Below, piece by piece: positions 18,979-27,890 of a stretch of DNA of 64,000 nucleotides. The DNA is from JANMEB01 sp041745295 (lineage in GTDB: Bacteria; Planctomycetota; Planctomycetia; Pirellulales; Pirellulaceae). The position numbers and the translations under genes are program-made. The notes beneath the pieces are model-generated. The model was not told the origin of the DNA. It did no database searches and was given only the letters and a program-made list of their open reading frames with translations. The stretch lies in contig JBGTJE010000062.1 in the NCBI GenBank assembly GCA_041745295.1, positions 53,758-117,757 on the forward strand, in the 5' to 3' direction. The number at the start of each line of letters is the position of its first letter. Within the stretch, counting starts at the first letter, position 1.

Positions 18979-20553
18979 TTACCAATTGAGACCAACGCCT
19001 TCGCCTCCCGATTTCCGATCGCGACCCCCTTTGAGCGGTTCGGCGCGTGGCGCCACGGCGACCGGTCGCGGCGGGGCATCTGTGTCTTCAGTTTCTTTGT
19101 TCGCGGACTGCTTCGGTTCCGGTTTGGCCTGCGTCGCTTTCAATGACAGCGACATGCGCTGCGCTTCTCGATCGATGGAAAGTATTTTGACTTCGACTTC
19201 GTCCCCTTCGTTCACGATGTTCTTGACGGCGAACACGCGGTGATGGGCAAGTTCGGAGATATGCACCAGGCCCTCGATCCCCGGTTCGAGTTTGACGAAA
19301 GCTCCGAATTGGGCAATCCGTGAGACGGTTCCTCGCGCGGTCGAATTGGCCGGATACCTTTGCTCGATGTTTTCCCAAGGGTCTTGCAGCGTGTCGCGAT
19401 ACGACAACGAGAGTTTGCCCGATCCTTCGGCGATTTTTTCGACTTTGACTTTGATCTTTTCGCCGACCTTTAGCACTTCGTTCGGGTGGGTCACGCGGTC
19501 CCAGCTCAATTTGCTCACATGGACCAATCCCTCCATGCCGCCAATGTCGACAAAGGCACCGAAATCCATGAGCTTCGTCACGACTCCCATCATCGTTTGG
19601 CCGGGCTCCAAAGATTTCAATAATTCCTCGCGTTTGGCTGCTTGCTCCCGTTCCAGAACAGCACGGCGACTGAGCACCAGCCGCTTGCGTTGAGGATCCG
19701 CTTCGGTGACGACGCACTGAAATTTCTGGTCGACGAATTCGGAGAATTGCTCGACGCGGTATAAGGCGACTTGGCTCGCAGGAATGAAACCGCGAATCTT
19801 GTTGATCGTGCATTCCAAGCCACCCGTGTTCGTTCCGGTGACGCGCGCCTCGACAATCGCCCCGGGCACCAAATCACTCCAGTCGGAGACGTCAATCGAA
19901 GCCCCGGGAGCGGACACTTCGTATAACCCCTCGTCTTCGTTGAACCGTTTGACGACAACATCGAGCGCATCACCCACGTTTGGCGGCTTGGCGAAATGCC
20001 GCAGCGAACTCACGCCCTCGAATCGTCCGCTGAGCTTGAGAAAAACATCGTCGCCGTGGACGCGCGTCACCGTCGCCTTGAGCCGCGTATCCGCTTCCAA
20101 TTCAGCGGATGTCAATTCGTTCGACATGGTCATCAACTGCTCGATCGACATCCCGCCCAGCGCGGCTTCGATTTCGTCGTCCAGACTCAGCTCTGGTTCC
20201 GGCGGTTCGCTTTGGGTTGGATCGGCAATTGATGGGGATCGCGACGGCGGCGGTTGCGACAGAGACGCATTCATCAGGGGCATCGTTGAAACCGGCAGTT
20301 CGAGGCGAGCCGGTTCCGCCGGAACCGTAACATGATCCGCTGCAGGAGGAGCAGGGATTGGCTCTTCGGTCGCGGCATCGACTGATCGATCGGCTGCTCG
20401 GCGCACCGCCTTGGGGTGTTGCGGCGACAGTGACTTATCCGCTAAGTCGCGTTGCGAACCAATTCGAATGGATTTGGCAGCGGGCGATTCATATTTATCC
20501 GAGGCCTTGCCGGAATTGGCATCGCCGGAATTCGGTTCAGAGGGATCGGTCAT
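18979..20553 (-). CDS. S1 RNA-binding domain protein, ribosomal protein S1-like
   Basis: 524 residues. An acidic/Pro-rich N-terminal region (1-125) is followed by four S1 OB-fold domains at about 150-215, 220-300, 305-380 and 388-465, and a charged Lys/Arg-rich tail. Domains 3 and 4 have the typical 'FGAFVDIGGMEGLVHVSKLSW' type signature. E. coli S1 has six domains, and many phyla have four, so it may be the ribosomal S1 that helps mRNA binding. The unusual N-terminal extension leaves another RNA-binding role possible. ATG at 20553. pyrD is downstream. Confidence 0.82.
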   Translation of the reverse strand: MTDPSEPNSGDANSGKASDKYESPAAKSIRIGSQRDLADKSLSPQHPKAVRRAADRSVDAATEEPIPAPPAADHVTVPAEPARLELPVSTMPLMNASLSQPPPSRSPSIADPTQSEPPEPELSLDDEIEAALGGMSIEQLMTMSNELTSAELEADTRLKATVTRVHGDDVFLKLSGRFEGVSSLRHFAKPPNVGDALDVVVKRFNEDEGLYEVSAPGASIDVSDWSDLVPGAIVEARVTGTNTGGLECTINKIRGFIPASQVALYRVEQFSEFVDQKFQCVVTEADPQRKRLVLSRRAVLEREQAAKREELLKSLEPGQTMMGVVTKLMDFGAFVDIGGMEGLVHVSKLSWDRVTHPNEVLKVGEKIKVKVEKIAEGSGKLSLSYRDTLQDPWENIEQRYPANSTARGTVSRIAQFGAFVKLEPGIEGLVHISELAHHRVFAVKNIVNEGDEVEVKILSIDREAQRMSLSLKATQAKPEPKQSANKETEDTDAPPRPVAVAPRAEPLKGGRDRKSGGEGVGLNW

Positions 20554-20730
20554 GATTTTAGGTCGCGACGAAAGGACTGCGGATGTCAGTCGCTAGTTTA
20601 TCTGGAAAGTCGGACCTTTCAAAGCCGCTGAAAATGACGGCGATGGACTTTGGAACCTAACCCAACCCGGCGTAATTCCGGGCGCGACTGTTCACTCAAA
20701 ATCGCTTTTGATACATTGGGCAAGCGATTC

Positions 20731-20814
20731 GCGGATATGGCGGAACTGGCAGACGCGCTAGATTCAGGTTCTAGTGCCCGCAAGGGCGTGGAGGTTCGAC
20801 TCCTCTTATCCGCA
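20731..20814 (+). tRNA. tRNA-Leu (anticodon CAG)
   Basis: 84 bases. The acceptor stem GCGGATA pairs with TATCCGC, with discriminator A at 20814. The anticodon stem CTAGA/TCTAG encloses TTCAGGT, giving anticodon CAG. A long variable arm (TGCCCGCAAGGGCG) marks it as class II. The T arm (GGAGGTTCGACTCCT) is intact. CCA is not encoded. A run of eight T follows at once, a likely terminator. Confidence 0.97.
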
Positions 20815-20826
20815 CTTTTTTTCTTT
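20815..20826 (+). terminator. T-run after tRNA-Leu
   Basis: The tRNA is followed directly by C and then T8 with a further T-rich stretch. With the acceptor stem or T arm as the hairpin this can end transcription. Confidence 0.45.
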
Positions 20827-20876
20827 ACCGTGTATTCGCGCGGCGGGGAGAATGAACAAGAAGAACCGCAAAACAA

Positions 20877-20903
20877 AGACGGCCGGGATCAACCCGGCCG
20901 CTC
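20877..20903 (-). terminator. Terminator-like hairpin after the DUF11 lipoprotein gene
   Basis: A perfect 8-bp stem (CGGCCGGG / CCCGGCCG, 20880-20887 with 20893-20900) and a five-base loop start eight bases after the stop of the leftward gene. GTCTTTGTTTTG follows on that strand. The sequence GCGAGCGGCCGGGTT recurs at 62014-62040 after the kinase gene and at 61812-61838, so it is a repeated element. Confidence 0.6.
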
Positions 20904-20907
20904 GCTG

Positions 20908-23472
20908 TTATTGCGTCACGGTGACGGCGGCGGAATCGCGCACCGAGTTGGAGCTGGGGCTTTCGACGATGGCGGCCAAAACCGGCTGGCCCATTTGATC
21001 GCCCCGAATCGTGACGCCGAAGGTGAGCGTCTCGCGGGGGCGCATTTCGGCCCGCGTCTGCAAATAGATTTGCGTCCCGTCGGCCGATTGTCCGGCGACC
21101 GGGAGCAGACTCTGAGAGTCATCCAGCGAGACGAAGCGCAGCCCCGGCGGAATCAAGAGCGTCACTTTGACGTCTTGAATCGGAACGGTCTGATTGTTGG
21201 CGACCGTGACTTGGAACGCTCGCGACTGGATTCCTTGGCGAATGGAAGCGGCGATCGGTGCAACGTCGACCGCCAAGCCGGGTCCGAGTGCCGCATTGGG
21301 CGTTGTCGCCGGCGCTCCGCCAGTATTCGGCGGCGCCGACTCGGGCTCGATTCGCAGATTCGCCGTTTGCGACGTGTTGATACCGACCGGCGTCGTCACC
21401 ACGGCTTTGTTGAATGCATTCCCATCGACTTGTAAGCATTCAAATTCGATATCCAGAATTTGCTGCGCATTGGGTTCCAACCGCAAAATGCTGAAGGCAA
21501 AGTCGTCGCCAATGTAGCTGCGGGTCAAGTTGCTATTTTCACCGGTGGCTTGACGCACGGAGATCGATCGGCTGAATTGGTTCAACACGGAGATGTTATC
21601 GAGCGCTGTGCTTCCGGTATTGGTGATCGTGACACGCGACAAGACGCGGTGGCCGACGATGGCAGTGCTGGGAACGATCGCCGCCTCCACGCGTAGATTG
21701 GGCTCGGTGACTTGCGCCGCCTCGACACAACGGCGGGCCGCGGCGGTGTGACCGCCATCGGCGACGACGCTCAAATTGAAGCAGCGCGATCCAGCGGCCA
21801 ATACGCTGAATTGCAGCGGGATCGAGCGGCGCTCGCCGAACTGCAACGCGCCGATGTCGGCGATGATCGGATTGGCCAAATTGGTCGCACCGAGGCCTTC
21901 GTCGTATTGGACCTGCAAGCGAATGTTGGTCAAGGCTTCATCGCATTGATTGACAACTTGGATGTTGTAGACCACCTCCGCACCAACTTCTGCGGCGGTG
22001 GGGCCTTCAATCTGCAAGCCGAGGCACGGCGCGGCGATCAGTGTCGTCGCGCAGGCCTCGGTCCGCAATTGATCGGTGTCGCTGGAGACTTCGAAGCACA
22101 GCTCGTTTTGCCCGCGCTTGCTCGACTTAAGTTGAATGTCGATGATTTGCGGCACGCCGCCCGGCGCCAGATCGCCAAGGTTCCATTGAAATTGATTGCC
22201 GTATTGCGAAGGTTTGGGTTCGCTGCTGATGAACTGAACGTCGCTGGTCAAGTCTTTCGTGCGGACGATGACGTTGCGCGAGGCTTGATCGCCTGGATTC
22301 GAGACTTCCAATCGATAGTTGAATGGCTGATCGACGCCCGCGGACTTGGGTCCGATGGCTCGAATGGTGAGGGCAGGGGCGCTCCACGATACCGACGTCA
22401 GTGCGCTTTCGACAACGATTTCGCGCTGTCCGAACATTTCGGGCCGAATGACGTCGACCTTGATTTGCGTTGTTCCCGCAGCGTTTTGGCCGTCTTGTTG
22501 CCGAATTTGGATTGGAGCTTGGCCCTGGTCCGTCGACGTAACAATGGCGGATTGGGCGCCGGTCGGCACGAATTCTGCAGGCGTGCCGCCGACAATGTCG
22601 TAGCGGACTTTCCAATCGCGAACGCCGGCGCCGTCGGTCGCCCGGGTGATTTGCGTGTTCAGAGTAAACGGCTGGCCCGAGGTGGCCCGGCTTGGCGCAG
22701 GAATCGCCCACAACGCATCGATCCAGTGGATCACAGTCGTCGCGCGGCGCTTGTCCCAAGCTTCAGCGTTGGGGGCTACCGAAACAATGTAGCTGCTTCC
22801 TTCCGAGGGGGACGAGAGAGTGATGTAGTGTTGGCCTTTTTGCACATCGATATCGTCGATGGGGGTTGGCGTTCCGCGGGTCAGAACTTTTGACTTGAGC
22901 GACGTCCGACCCCACGCGTATTCGCCATCGAACTTCTTCGAGGACGGTTTGACCATATTGTTGAAAGTCGAATGTTCGGTTCCCCCCACTTCGACGATGG
23001 TCCCGGCGCTGTCGCGAGTCAGCATCCATTCCAATGGCTGGTTGATTACGTAATATCCATCGCGACCGCAGATACCGGCCATCACGACAACTTCACTTCC
23101 GACCGGCGCCAGAATGCGCGAGGGGGTGAGAATGATTTCGCCGGTCTTTCCGATGGACTTTGACGCGCTGGCAACCTTGTGGATGGCTCGTGGCGGTTTC
23201 TGTTCAAGACTCGCGTTGGTGCCAACTTCCGAATTAGCGCACGGAGTCTTGGGTGCCGGATGGGTGAACGCGGGGCGCGTCGGCGTATTCGTCTTCCGCG
23301 CGGCGCAGGGGCCTAAGGGGGTCGTGGCATTCGGATAGGGCAGAAAGACCTTAGACCCGGTTGGGTCGAAGGCCGGCAGTCGCAACGAACTGCATCCGAT
23401 GAGCCACGAAGCGACCAACGCCAGCACAAGGCTTGGAAGTAAGCCGTCTTGTCTGGTGGGTTGCTTTTCCAT
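20908..23472 (-). CDS. Large lipoprotein with DUF11-type beta-sandwich repeats
   Basis: 854 residues. ATG at 23472 opens a signal with lipobox 'WLIGCSS', so it is probably a membrane-anchored exported protein. A longer in-frame start at 23499 adds nine residues. The N-terminal 350 residues contain 'APVGSEVVVMAGICGRDGYY' and Ig-like segments. From about 380 come four or five DUF11/CARDB-like modules with the pattern 'GPxxAGVDQPFNYRLEVSNPGD' and 'LGDLAPGG', rich in Asn-Pro-Gly and Thr. Such proteins are common on planctomycete cell surfaces, perhaps structural or adhesive; no enzyme motif was seen. It ends at a strong hairpin. Confidence 0.82.
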   Translation of the reverse strand: MEKQPTRQDGLLPSLVLALVASWLIGCSSLRLPAFDPTGSKVFLPYPNATTPLGPCAARKTNTPTRPAFTHPAPKTPCANSEVGTNASLEQKPPRAIHKVASASKSIGKTGEIILTPSRILAPVGSEVVVMAGICGRDGYYVINQPLEWMLTRDSAGTIVEVGGTEHSTFNNMVKPSSKKFDGEYAWGRTSLKSKVLTRGTPTPIDDIDVQKGQHYITLSSPSEGSSYIVSVAPNAEAWDKRRATTVIHWIDALWAIPAPSRATSGQPFTLNTQITRATDGAGVRDWKVRYDIVGGTPAEFVPTGAQSAIVTSTDQGQAPIQIRQQDGQNAAGTTQIKVDVIRPEMFGQREIVVESALTSVSWSAPALTIRAIGPKSAGVDQPFNYRLEVSNPGDQASRNVIVRTKDLTSDVQFISSEPKPSQYGNQFQWNLGDLAPGGVPQIIDIQLKSSKRGQNELCFEVSSDTDQLRTEACATTLIAAPCLGLQIEGPTAAEVGAEVVYNIQVVNQCDEALTNIRLQVQYDEGLGATNLANPIIADIGALQFGERRSIPLQFSVLAAGSRCFNLSVVADGGHTAAARRCVEAAQVTEPNLRVEAAIVPSTAIVGHRVLSRVTITNTGSTALDNISVLNQFSRSISVRQATGENSNLTRSYIGDDFAFSILRLEPNAQQILDIEFECLQVDGNAFNKAVVTTPVGINTSQTANLRIEPESAPPNTGGAPATTPNAALGPGLAVDVAPIAASIRQGIQSRAFQVTVANNQTVPIQDVKVTLLIPPGLRFVSLDDSQSLLPVAGQSADGTQIYLQTRAEMRPRETLTFGVTIRGDQMGQPVLAAIVESPSSNSVRDSAAVTVTQ

Positions 23473-23775
23473 GAATTCGGTCCCGCCGGGTTGATCCATC
23501 GATTCGCGCGGAGCGCAACGAACTTGGAAAACTTAGCATGCGTTTTGGCAACATGTAGCTTTTTGGCAACCCAACCCGATTAGAAAAACCCACTTGGGCG
23601 TGTGGGATTTGCCGGTTGTGCTAAGTGTGCGGCTGATTCACTGACCAGCCCGCTAATCAAAGCGGTCGTTCCCCGAATAGCTCATTCAGGAAGCGATAAC
23701 GAATAGGTCAGAAACCGGTACACCGAGTCGATGCCGGGATCCTTCGCGGCGCCTGGCGAATCCGCGCGACCGGAT
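23473..23775. other. Intergenic region, no gene seen
   Basis: About 300 bases between two leftward genes. No repeat, RNA or coding frame beyond shadows was seen. It probably holds the promoter of the DUF11 lipoprotein gene. Confidence 0.35.
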
Positions 23776-24435
23776 TTAATGATTTCCGTCATCGCTGCCG
23801 CCCGCCGGAATTGGGTTGATTTTGTTCTGAATCGGAACGGCGCCTTTACGAGGCATCCCTCGTTGGATCGGGCTGGAATTGCTTTTCGTGGACTGACGAC
23901 CGAAGTCAAACGGCTTTCCCTGCAGCAAACTGCTCTCGGGATTGGTCACATAATTCCTTGGTTCGGCGATTGGAGCTGGAGCTTCTCCGCGAAACGGGCG
24001 CGGAACGATGAACGGAACGGCCGCGGCGACGCGGGGTCCAAGCTGCAATGGGTCTTTGGCGAATCCCCACCAGATGATGAGCTGTGCAACGGGGAAGGCC
24101 ATCAGGCCCCCAACGATGATCTTTACGAAATCCGCTCTGGTGAATTTCGTCTTCGGCTTGCGGCGCCGGCGCCTCACCTTCGCCGAAGCAACCTTTTTCG
24201 GAAGTCGGCTTCTCGAATAGTACCGGCGGCGTACGACCCTAGACTTTTTATCGGATTGGCGAGTCGTGGACGATTCTTCCGATAACGACCCGGGGGCATC
24301 GCCCGGTCCGGTACCGCGCTCGGACCGTTCGTGCAGCTCGACGTCGGTGCGACAGCGCGGACAATGCAGCACCATCTCGGCATTTTTGTGATCCGGGACG
24401 GCAAGGTTACTTTTGCATTTGGGACATCTGATCAT
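23776..24435 (-). CDS. Zinc-ribbon membrane protein, unknown function
   Basis: 219 residues. The ATG at 24435 has GAGGCGAG upstream and puts a zinc ribbon at the N-terminus (Cys4, Cys7, then CPRC about 20 residues later). A Lys/Arg-rich stretch (about 75-110) and one hydrophobic helix ('IIVGGLMAFPVAQLIIWWGFA', about 117-137) follow, then a Pro-rich C-terminus outside the membrane. The layout resembles planctomycete proteins with an MJ0042-like zinc finger and a single anchor. Its function is not known. It may share a transcript with the MFS gene 52 bases upstream. Confidence 0.65.
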   Translation of the reverse strand: MIRCPKCKSNLAVPDHKNAEMVLHCPRCRTDVELHERSERGTGPGDAPGSLSEESSTTRQSDKKSRVVRRRYYSRSRLPKKVASAKVRRRRRKPKTKFTRADFVKIIVGGLMAFPVAQLIIWWGFAKDPLQLGPRVAAAVPFIVPRPFRGEAPAPIAEPRNYVTNPESSLLQGKPFDFGRQSTKSNSSPIQRGMPRKGAVPIQNKINPIPAGGSDDGNH

Positions 24436-24487
24436 TGGACTCGCCTCGCCACCACAAAATGCGCTATTCGAGGGTAACCGCTTCCGC

Positions 24488-25939
24488 TCAAACGCTTTTC
24501 GAACTGGCAACCGCGGCGGCAGACTTTCGCGGTGGCCAGAACAATAATAATAGCATCCCCGCCGCGACCAAAGCCAAATACATCGGAATACGGAACAAGC
24601 CTTCGTAGCCGGAAAGAGTCACAAATTTCCAAGTAAACGTGTTGCCATTGGTAATAAAAAAGTCATATAACGCGGGACAAATGGCGTATGCCAGCAAAGC
24701 CCCCAGACCCAGGATCATGAAATTGAACAAGCCCTGGGCACTGGCGCGAGAATGCTTGGGGAAATGCTCATCGACGAAAATGTATACCGTGGCAAAAAAG
24801 AACGCGTAGCAAATGCCGTGCAAGACTTGGATCGCGATGATTCCGCCTTGAATGTATTTCGGGTCGATCGTCGTCAGCGGAAGAAACGCGTACACGGCAA
24901 AGCGTGCCGCGTGCCCGAGCACACCGATAATCAGCGTCGTTTTCCAACCCAACCGAATCAACACCGCGCCCAGTATGAACATCGTGAGGATTTCGGCGAT
25001 TTGGCCGATGCTCATGACCGGCGTGACCCAGTTGCTGGCGACTCCGACCTGAGCGCTGGCGAGAAACCTGCCGGTCCAGCTGAAGTAACAGTTGTGGACG
25101 AACGAGTCGATGAGTGCGACGGTCCACAGAATGAACACGTAGGGATGGGCGAGCAATTTCATGGCATCCAGCCAAGCCAGCGAGCTGGCGGTTTCCGTTG
25201 CCGCGACCTTTTTGGGCGGCGTGTGAGGGAGGGTTAAACTAAACGCCGCCAATAATAGCGAGGCCGCGCCGGCGACCATAAAACTATATCGCGACGCTGC
25301 GAGCGCTGGTTCGCCCACTAACGACGTCCCGAGCGCGGTCTGAAACCAATTGACGAGGCCGACTGGGTTTGCCGCTTTCACTTTGGCCCAATCGACCATC
25401 AGAAAGACAAACGGCCAGGCGGCCAAAATCCAACCAATGGTTCCTCCCATCCGAATGACGCCAAACTCTCGCTGTGCGTCCTTCATTTGAGCAAAGGCAA
25501 TGGAATTCGTGATCGAAATCGTGGGAACGTACAACAGGCAATGGATGAACATTAATCCAAAAAACGCCGCGAAATGGTACTGCATTAGCCCTTGGGCCTC
25601 ACAAAATTCTGTCACGAAGGCGAGCCCCAAAATCGCCAAGCCCGCGACGAGATGACTGAACGACAGAAATCGTTCGGCGGCGAAATTCCGGTCGGCAAAT
25701 TGGTTGCTAAAGAACATTCCGACAATGGCGGCCAACGGAAACGCGTTCAGGATCAGCGATTGTTCCGAGAATAGGAACTCAATTTTGTCCGGCAAGATTT
25801 GCGCCAGCCAAGGCGGTGGCGATGCGCCTGAAAATCCAATGCTCGGCAAATAACCAAAGATCAACGGGAGCCACGCACCCCAAATGAAGAACTCCAACAC
25901 CATCATCAAGAAGAGCTTGAATCGGACGACGCCGCTCAT
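24488..25939 (-). CDS. MFS permease, nucleoside:H+ symporter-like (NupG family)
   Basis: 483 residues with about twelve hydrophobic helices. The N-terminus ('RFKLFLMMVLEFFIWGAWLP'), 'QFADRNFAAERFLSFSHL' between helices 2 and 3, and 'GTIGWILAAW' are the pattern of NupG/XapB-type nucleoside permeases that are widespread in planctomycetes. It probably imports nucleosides or related sugars with protons. ATG at 25939 has AAGGAA eight bases upstream; a longer in-frame start at 26032 is less likely. A zinc-ribbon membrane protein gene follows. Confidence 0.85.
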   Translation of the reverse strand: MSGVVRFKLFLMMVLEFFIWGAWLPLIFGYLPSIGFSGASPPPWLAQILPDKIEFLFSEQSLILNAFPLAAIVGMFFSNQFADRNFAAERFLSFSHLVAGLAILGLAFVTEFCEAQGLMQYHFAAFFGLMFIHCLLYVPTISITNSIAFAQMKDAQREFGVIRMGGTIGWILAAWPFVFLMVDWAKVKAANPVGLVNWFQTALGTSLVGEPALAASRYSFMVAGAASLLLAAFSLTLPHTPPKKVAATETASSLAWLDAMKLLAHPYVFILWTVALIDSFVHNCYFSWTGRFLASAQVGVASNWVTPVMSIGQIAEILTMFILGAVLIRLGWKTTLIIGVLGHAARFAVYAFLPLTTIDPKYIQGGIIAIQVLHGICYAFFFATVYIFVDEHFPKHSRASAQGLFNFMILGLGALLAYAICPALYDFFITNGNTFTWKFVTLSGYEGLFRIPMYLALVAAGMLLLLFWPPRKSAAAVASSKSV

Positions 25940-26109
25940 GAATGATTCCTTGGAGTCAATTGTTTTGCGCCGCCGGTTGTACCGAACGGGAGCTTGTAAA
26001 CCGCTCAAGTGACCGCCTGGCAGGATGTTCAACGAGCCCGAATTATAGCCGAATTCGTTGGCAAAGTAGACAGCAATGTAAAGGTCAAGGATAGGTGTGC
26101 ATTCGCATC

Positions 26110-27672
26110 TTAGACGTCAAATCGAATTCCCTGCGCCAAGGGAAGCTGTCCGGAAAAATTCACCGTATTGGTCACGCGACGCATGTAATTTTTCCAAGCG
26201 TCGGAGCCCGATTCACGCCCCCCGCCAGTCTCCTTTTCGCCGCCGAACGCCCCGCCAATCTCGGCCCCGCTGGTCCCGACATTGACATTGGCCATCCCAC
26301 AATCCGATCCGACCGCCGAACAAAACCATTCCGCTTGGTTGGCGTCCCGCGTGAAAATACTGCTGGAAAGACCCTGCGGAACTGAATTTTGGATCTCGAT
26401 CGCTTGTTCAAGTCGATCGTACTCCAACAAATAGGTTATCGGCGCAAACGTCTCGCGTTGAACAATCGCCGCGTCCGCGCGAATCTCGACCAATGCCGGG
26501 CGAACATACGCCCCGCCGCGCGGGACACCCGAGGCAAGGACCTCTCCACCATAAACGTTGCCCCCTTGCTGGCGAGCTTCGTCGAGCGCCGATTGCATTC
26601 CGTCGAGCGCAGCTCGATCGATCAACGGGCCAATGAGAGTTTCCGTTTCCAAGGGATTGCCAATCGGCAGTTGCGAATAGACTTGCCGTAGTTGCTCACG
26701 CCACCAATCCCGCTTGGCCGACGGCACGATCAATCGGCGCAGTGAGGTACAACGTTGGCCGCACGTTCCGACCGCCGAAAAGACGATTGCCCGCTTGGCC
26801 AACTCATCATCGGCCGATTCGGTGATGATCGCCGCGTTGTTTCCGCCCAACTCCAGCAACGAGCGACCCAATCGCGCTGCGACGGCTTGACCGACCGAAC
26901 GACCCATCGCCACCGAGCCGGTGGCCGAGACCAATGGAAACCGAGAATCGGCCGCAAGCGCTCTTCCCAAGTCGGCGCCACCGATAACCAGCTGCAGCAA
27001 GTCGGCTGGTGCTTCCGGCATCGAACGGGCCGCGTCCGCGGCTAGCGAATGTACGGCCAGAGCGACGAGCGGCGTCTTTTCCGACGGCTTCCAAAGTACC
27101 GAATCGCCCGCGACGAGCGCAAGCATTGCGTTCCACGACCAGACCGCCACCGGAAAATTAAATGCCGAGATCACGCCGATCGGTCCCAGTGGATGCCATT
27201 GTTCGCTGAGGCGATGAAAAGGTCGCTCGCTGGCGATCATCAGACCATAGAGCTGGCGGCTAAGCCCGGTGGCAAAATCGCAGATGTCGATCATCTCTTG
27301 GACTTCGCCGATGGCCTCGGCAACAATTTTTCCGCATTCCACCGAAATCAAAAAGGCTAATTCCTCCTTGCGTTCCCGGAATTTTTGCCCGATTCGGCGA
27401 ACTAGTTCGCCGCGGAGCGGAGCGGGAACAGTCCGCCATTGCGAAAACGCCGCTGTCGATCGCGCGGCGGCTCGTTGAAAATCTGCGACCGACGCTTGGG
27501 GGAATCTTGCCAGTACACCGCCGTCGATCGGGCTGGTGACGGTCAAGTCCGGTCCACCCCCTACGCTCGACTCCGATCCAATCATGACCGATTGCGGCGA
27601 CGAAATCTGAAATTCAGCGAGCGCCTGGTTTACTTGAGCTGCGTACGCAGATGCACTACTTTGGTGGGTCAT
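26110..27672 (-). CDS. Aldehyde dehydrogenase, ALDH7 / L-piperidine-6-carboxylate dehydrogenase type
   Basis: 520 residues. ALDH motifs: 'ISAFNFPVAVWSWN' (NAD site), 'KPSEKTPL', 'SATGSVAMG', 'LELGGNNAAI' (general base Glu) and the nucleophile in 'GTCGQRCTS'. The NNAA after the Glu-Leu-Gly-Gly and the 'GEVQEMIDICDFA' segment are typical of the antiquitin/ALDH7 branch, which oxidises alpha-aminoadipate semialdehyde in lysine breakdown. No other lysine-catabolism gene lies next to it. ATG at 27672. It is divergent from the repeat and the RNase HII-like gene. Confidence 0.88.
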   Translation of the reverse strand: MTHQSSASAYAAQVNQALAEFQISSPQSVMIGSESSVGGGPDLTVTSPIDGGVLARFPQASVADFQRAAARSTAAFSQWRTVPAPLRGELVRRIGQKFRERKEELAFLISVECGKIVAEAIGEVQEMIDICDFATGLSRQLYGLMIASERPFHRLSEQWHPLGPIGVISAFNFPVAVWSWNAMLALVAGDSVLWKPSEKTPLVALAVHSLAADAARSMPEAPADLLQLVIGGADLGRALAADSRFPLVSATGSVAMGRSVGQAVAARLGRSLLELGGNNAAIITESADDELAKRAIVFSAVGTCGQRCTSLRRLIVPSAKRDWWREQLRQVYSQLPIGNPLETETLIGPLIDRAALDGMQSALDEARQQGGNVYGGEVLASGVPRGGAYVRPALVEIRADAAIVQRETFAPITYLLEYDRLEQAIEIQNSVPQGLSSSIFTRDANQAEWFCSAVGSDCGMANVNVGTSGAEIGGAFGGEKETGGGRESGSDAWKNYMRRVTNTVNFSGQLPLAQGIRFDV

Positions 27673-27734
27673 TGTTGAAACCGACGTCGATGTTTGGAAC
27701 GAGCTGCCATTTCAAGAAACTTTAACACAACTTG

Positions 27735-27833
27735 CGTCATTCCGGGCTGAGTCACGGAATCCAGATTTTAAGGTCGGGGGAATCGCAGTACCGCGCAGAA
27801 CCGATAATGGATTCCCGCCTCCGTGGGAATGAC
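27735..27833. repeat. GTCATTCC...GGAATGAC interspersed repeat
   Basis: Bounded by inverted CGTCATTCC (27735) and GGAATGAC (27826-27833). The right part reads GATTCCCGCCTCCGTGGGAATGAC, a type of dispersed repeat seen in many bacterial genomes. A half copy (CGTCATTCCGGGC) is near 57623. It lies in front of the RNase HII-like gene. Confidence 0.6.
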
Positions 27834-27890
27834 TTTTTCTTGCTCGACCCGGTTCTGGCAGGCGTCCTAAGGCTTGATGGATCAGATACC

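Noticed and set aside
20554..20730. Further tRNA or riboswitch upstream of tRNA-Leu
   Set aside because: No second cloverleaf or conserved aptamer was seen.
21712..22893. Rightward 393-codon frame
   Set aside because: Antisense to the DUF11 lipoprotein; its composition is that of a reverse-strand shadow.
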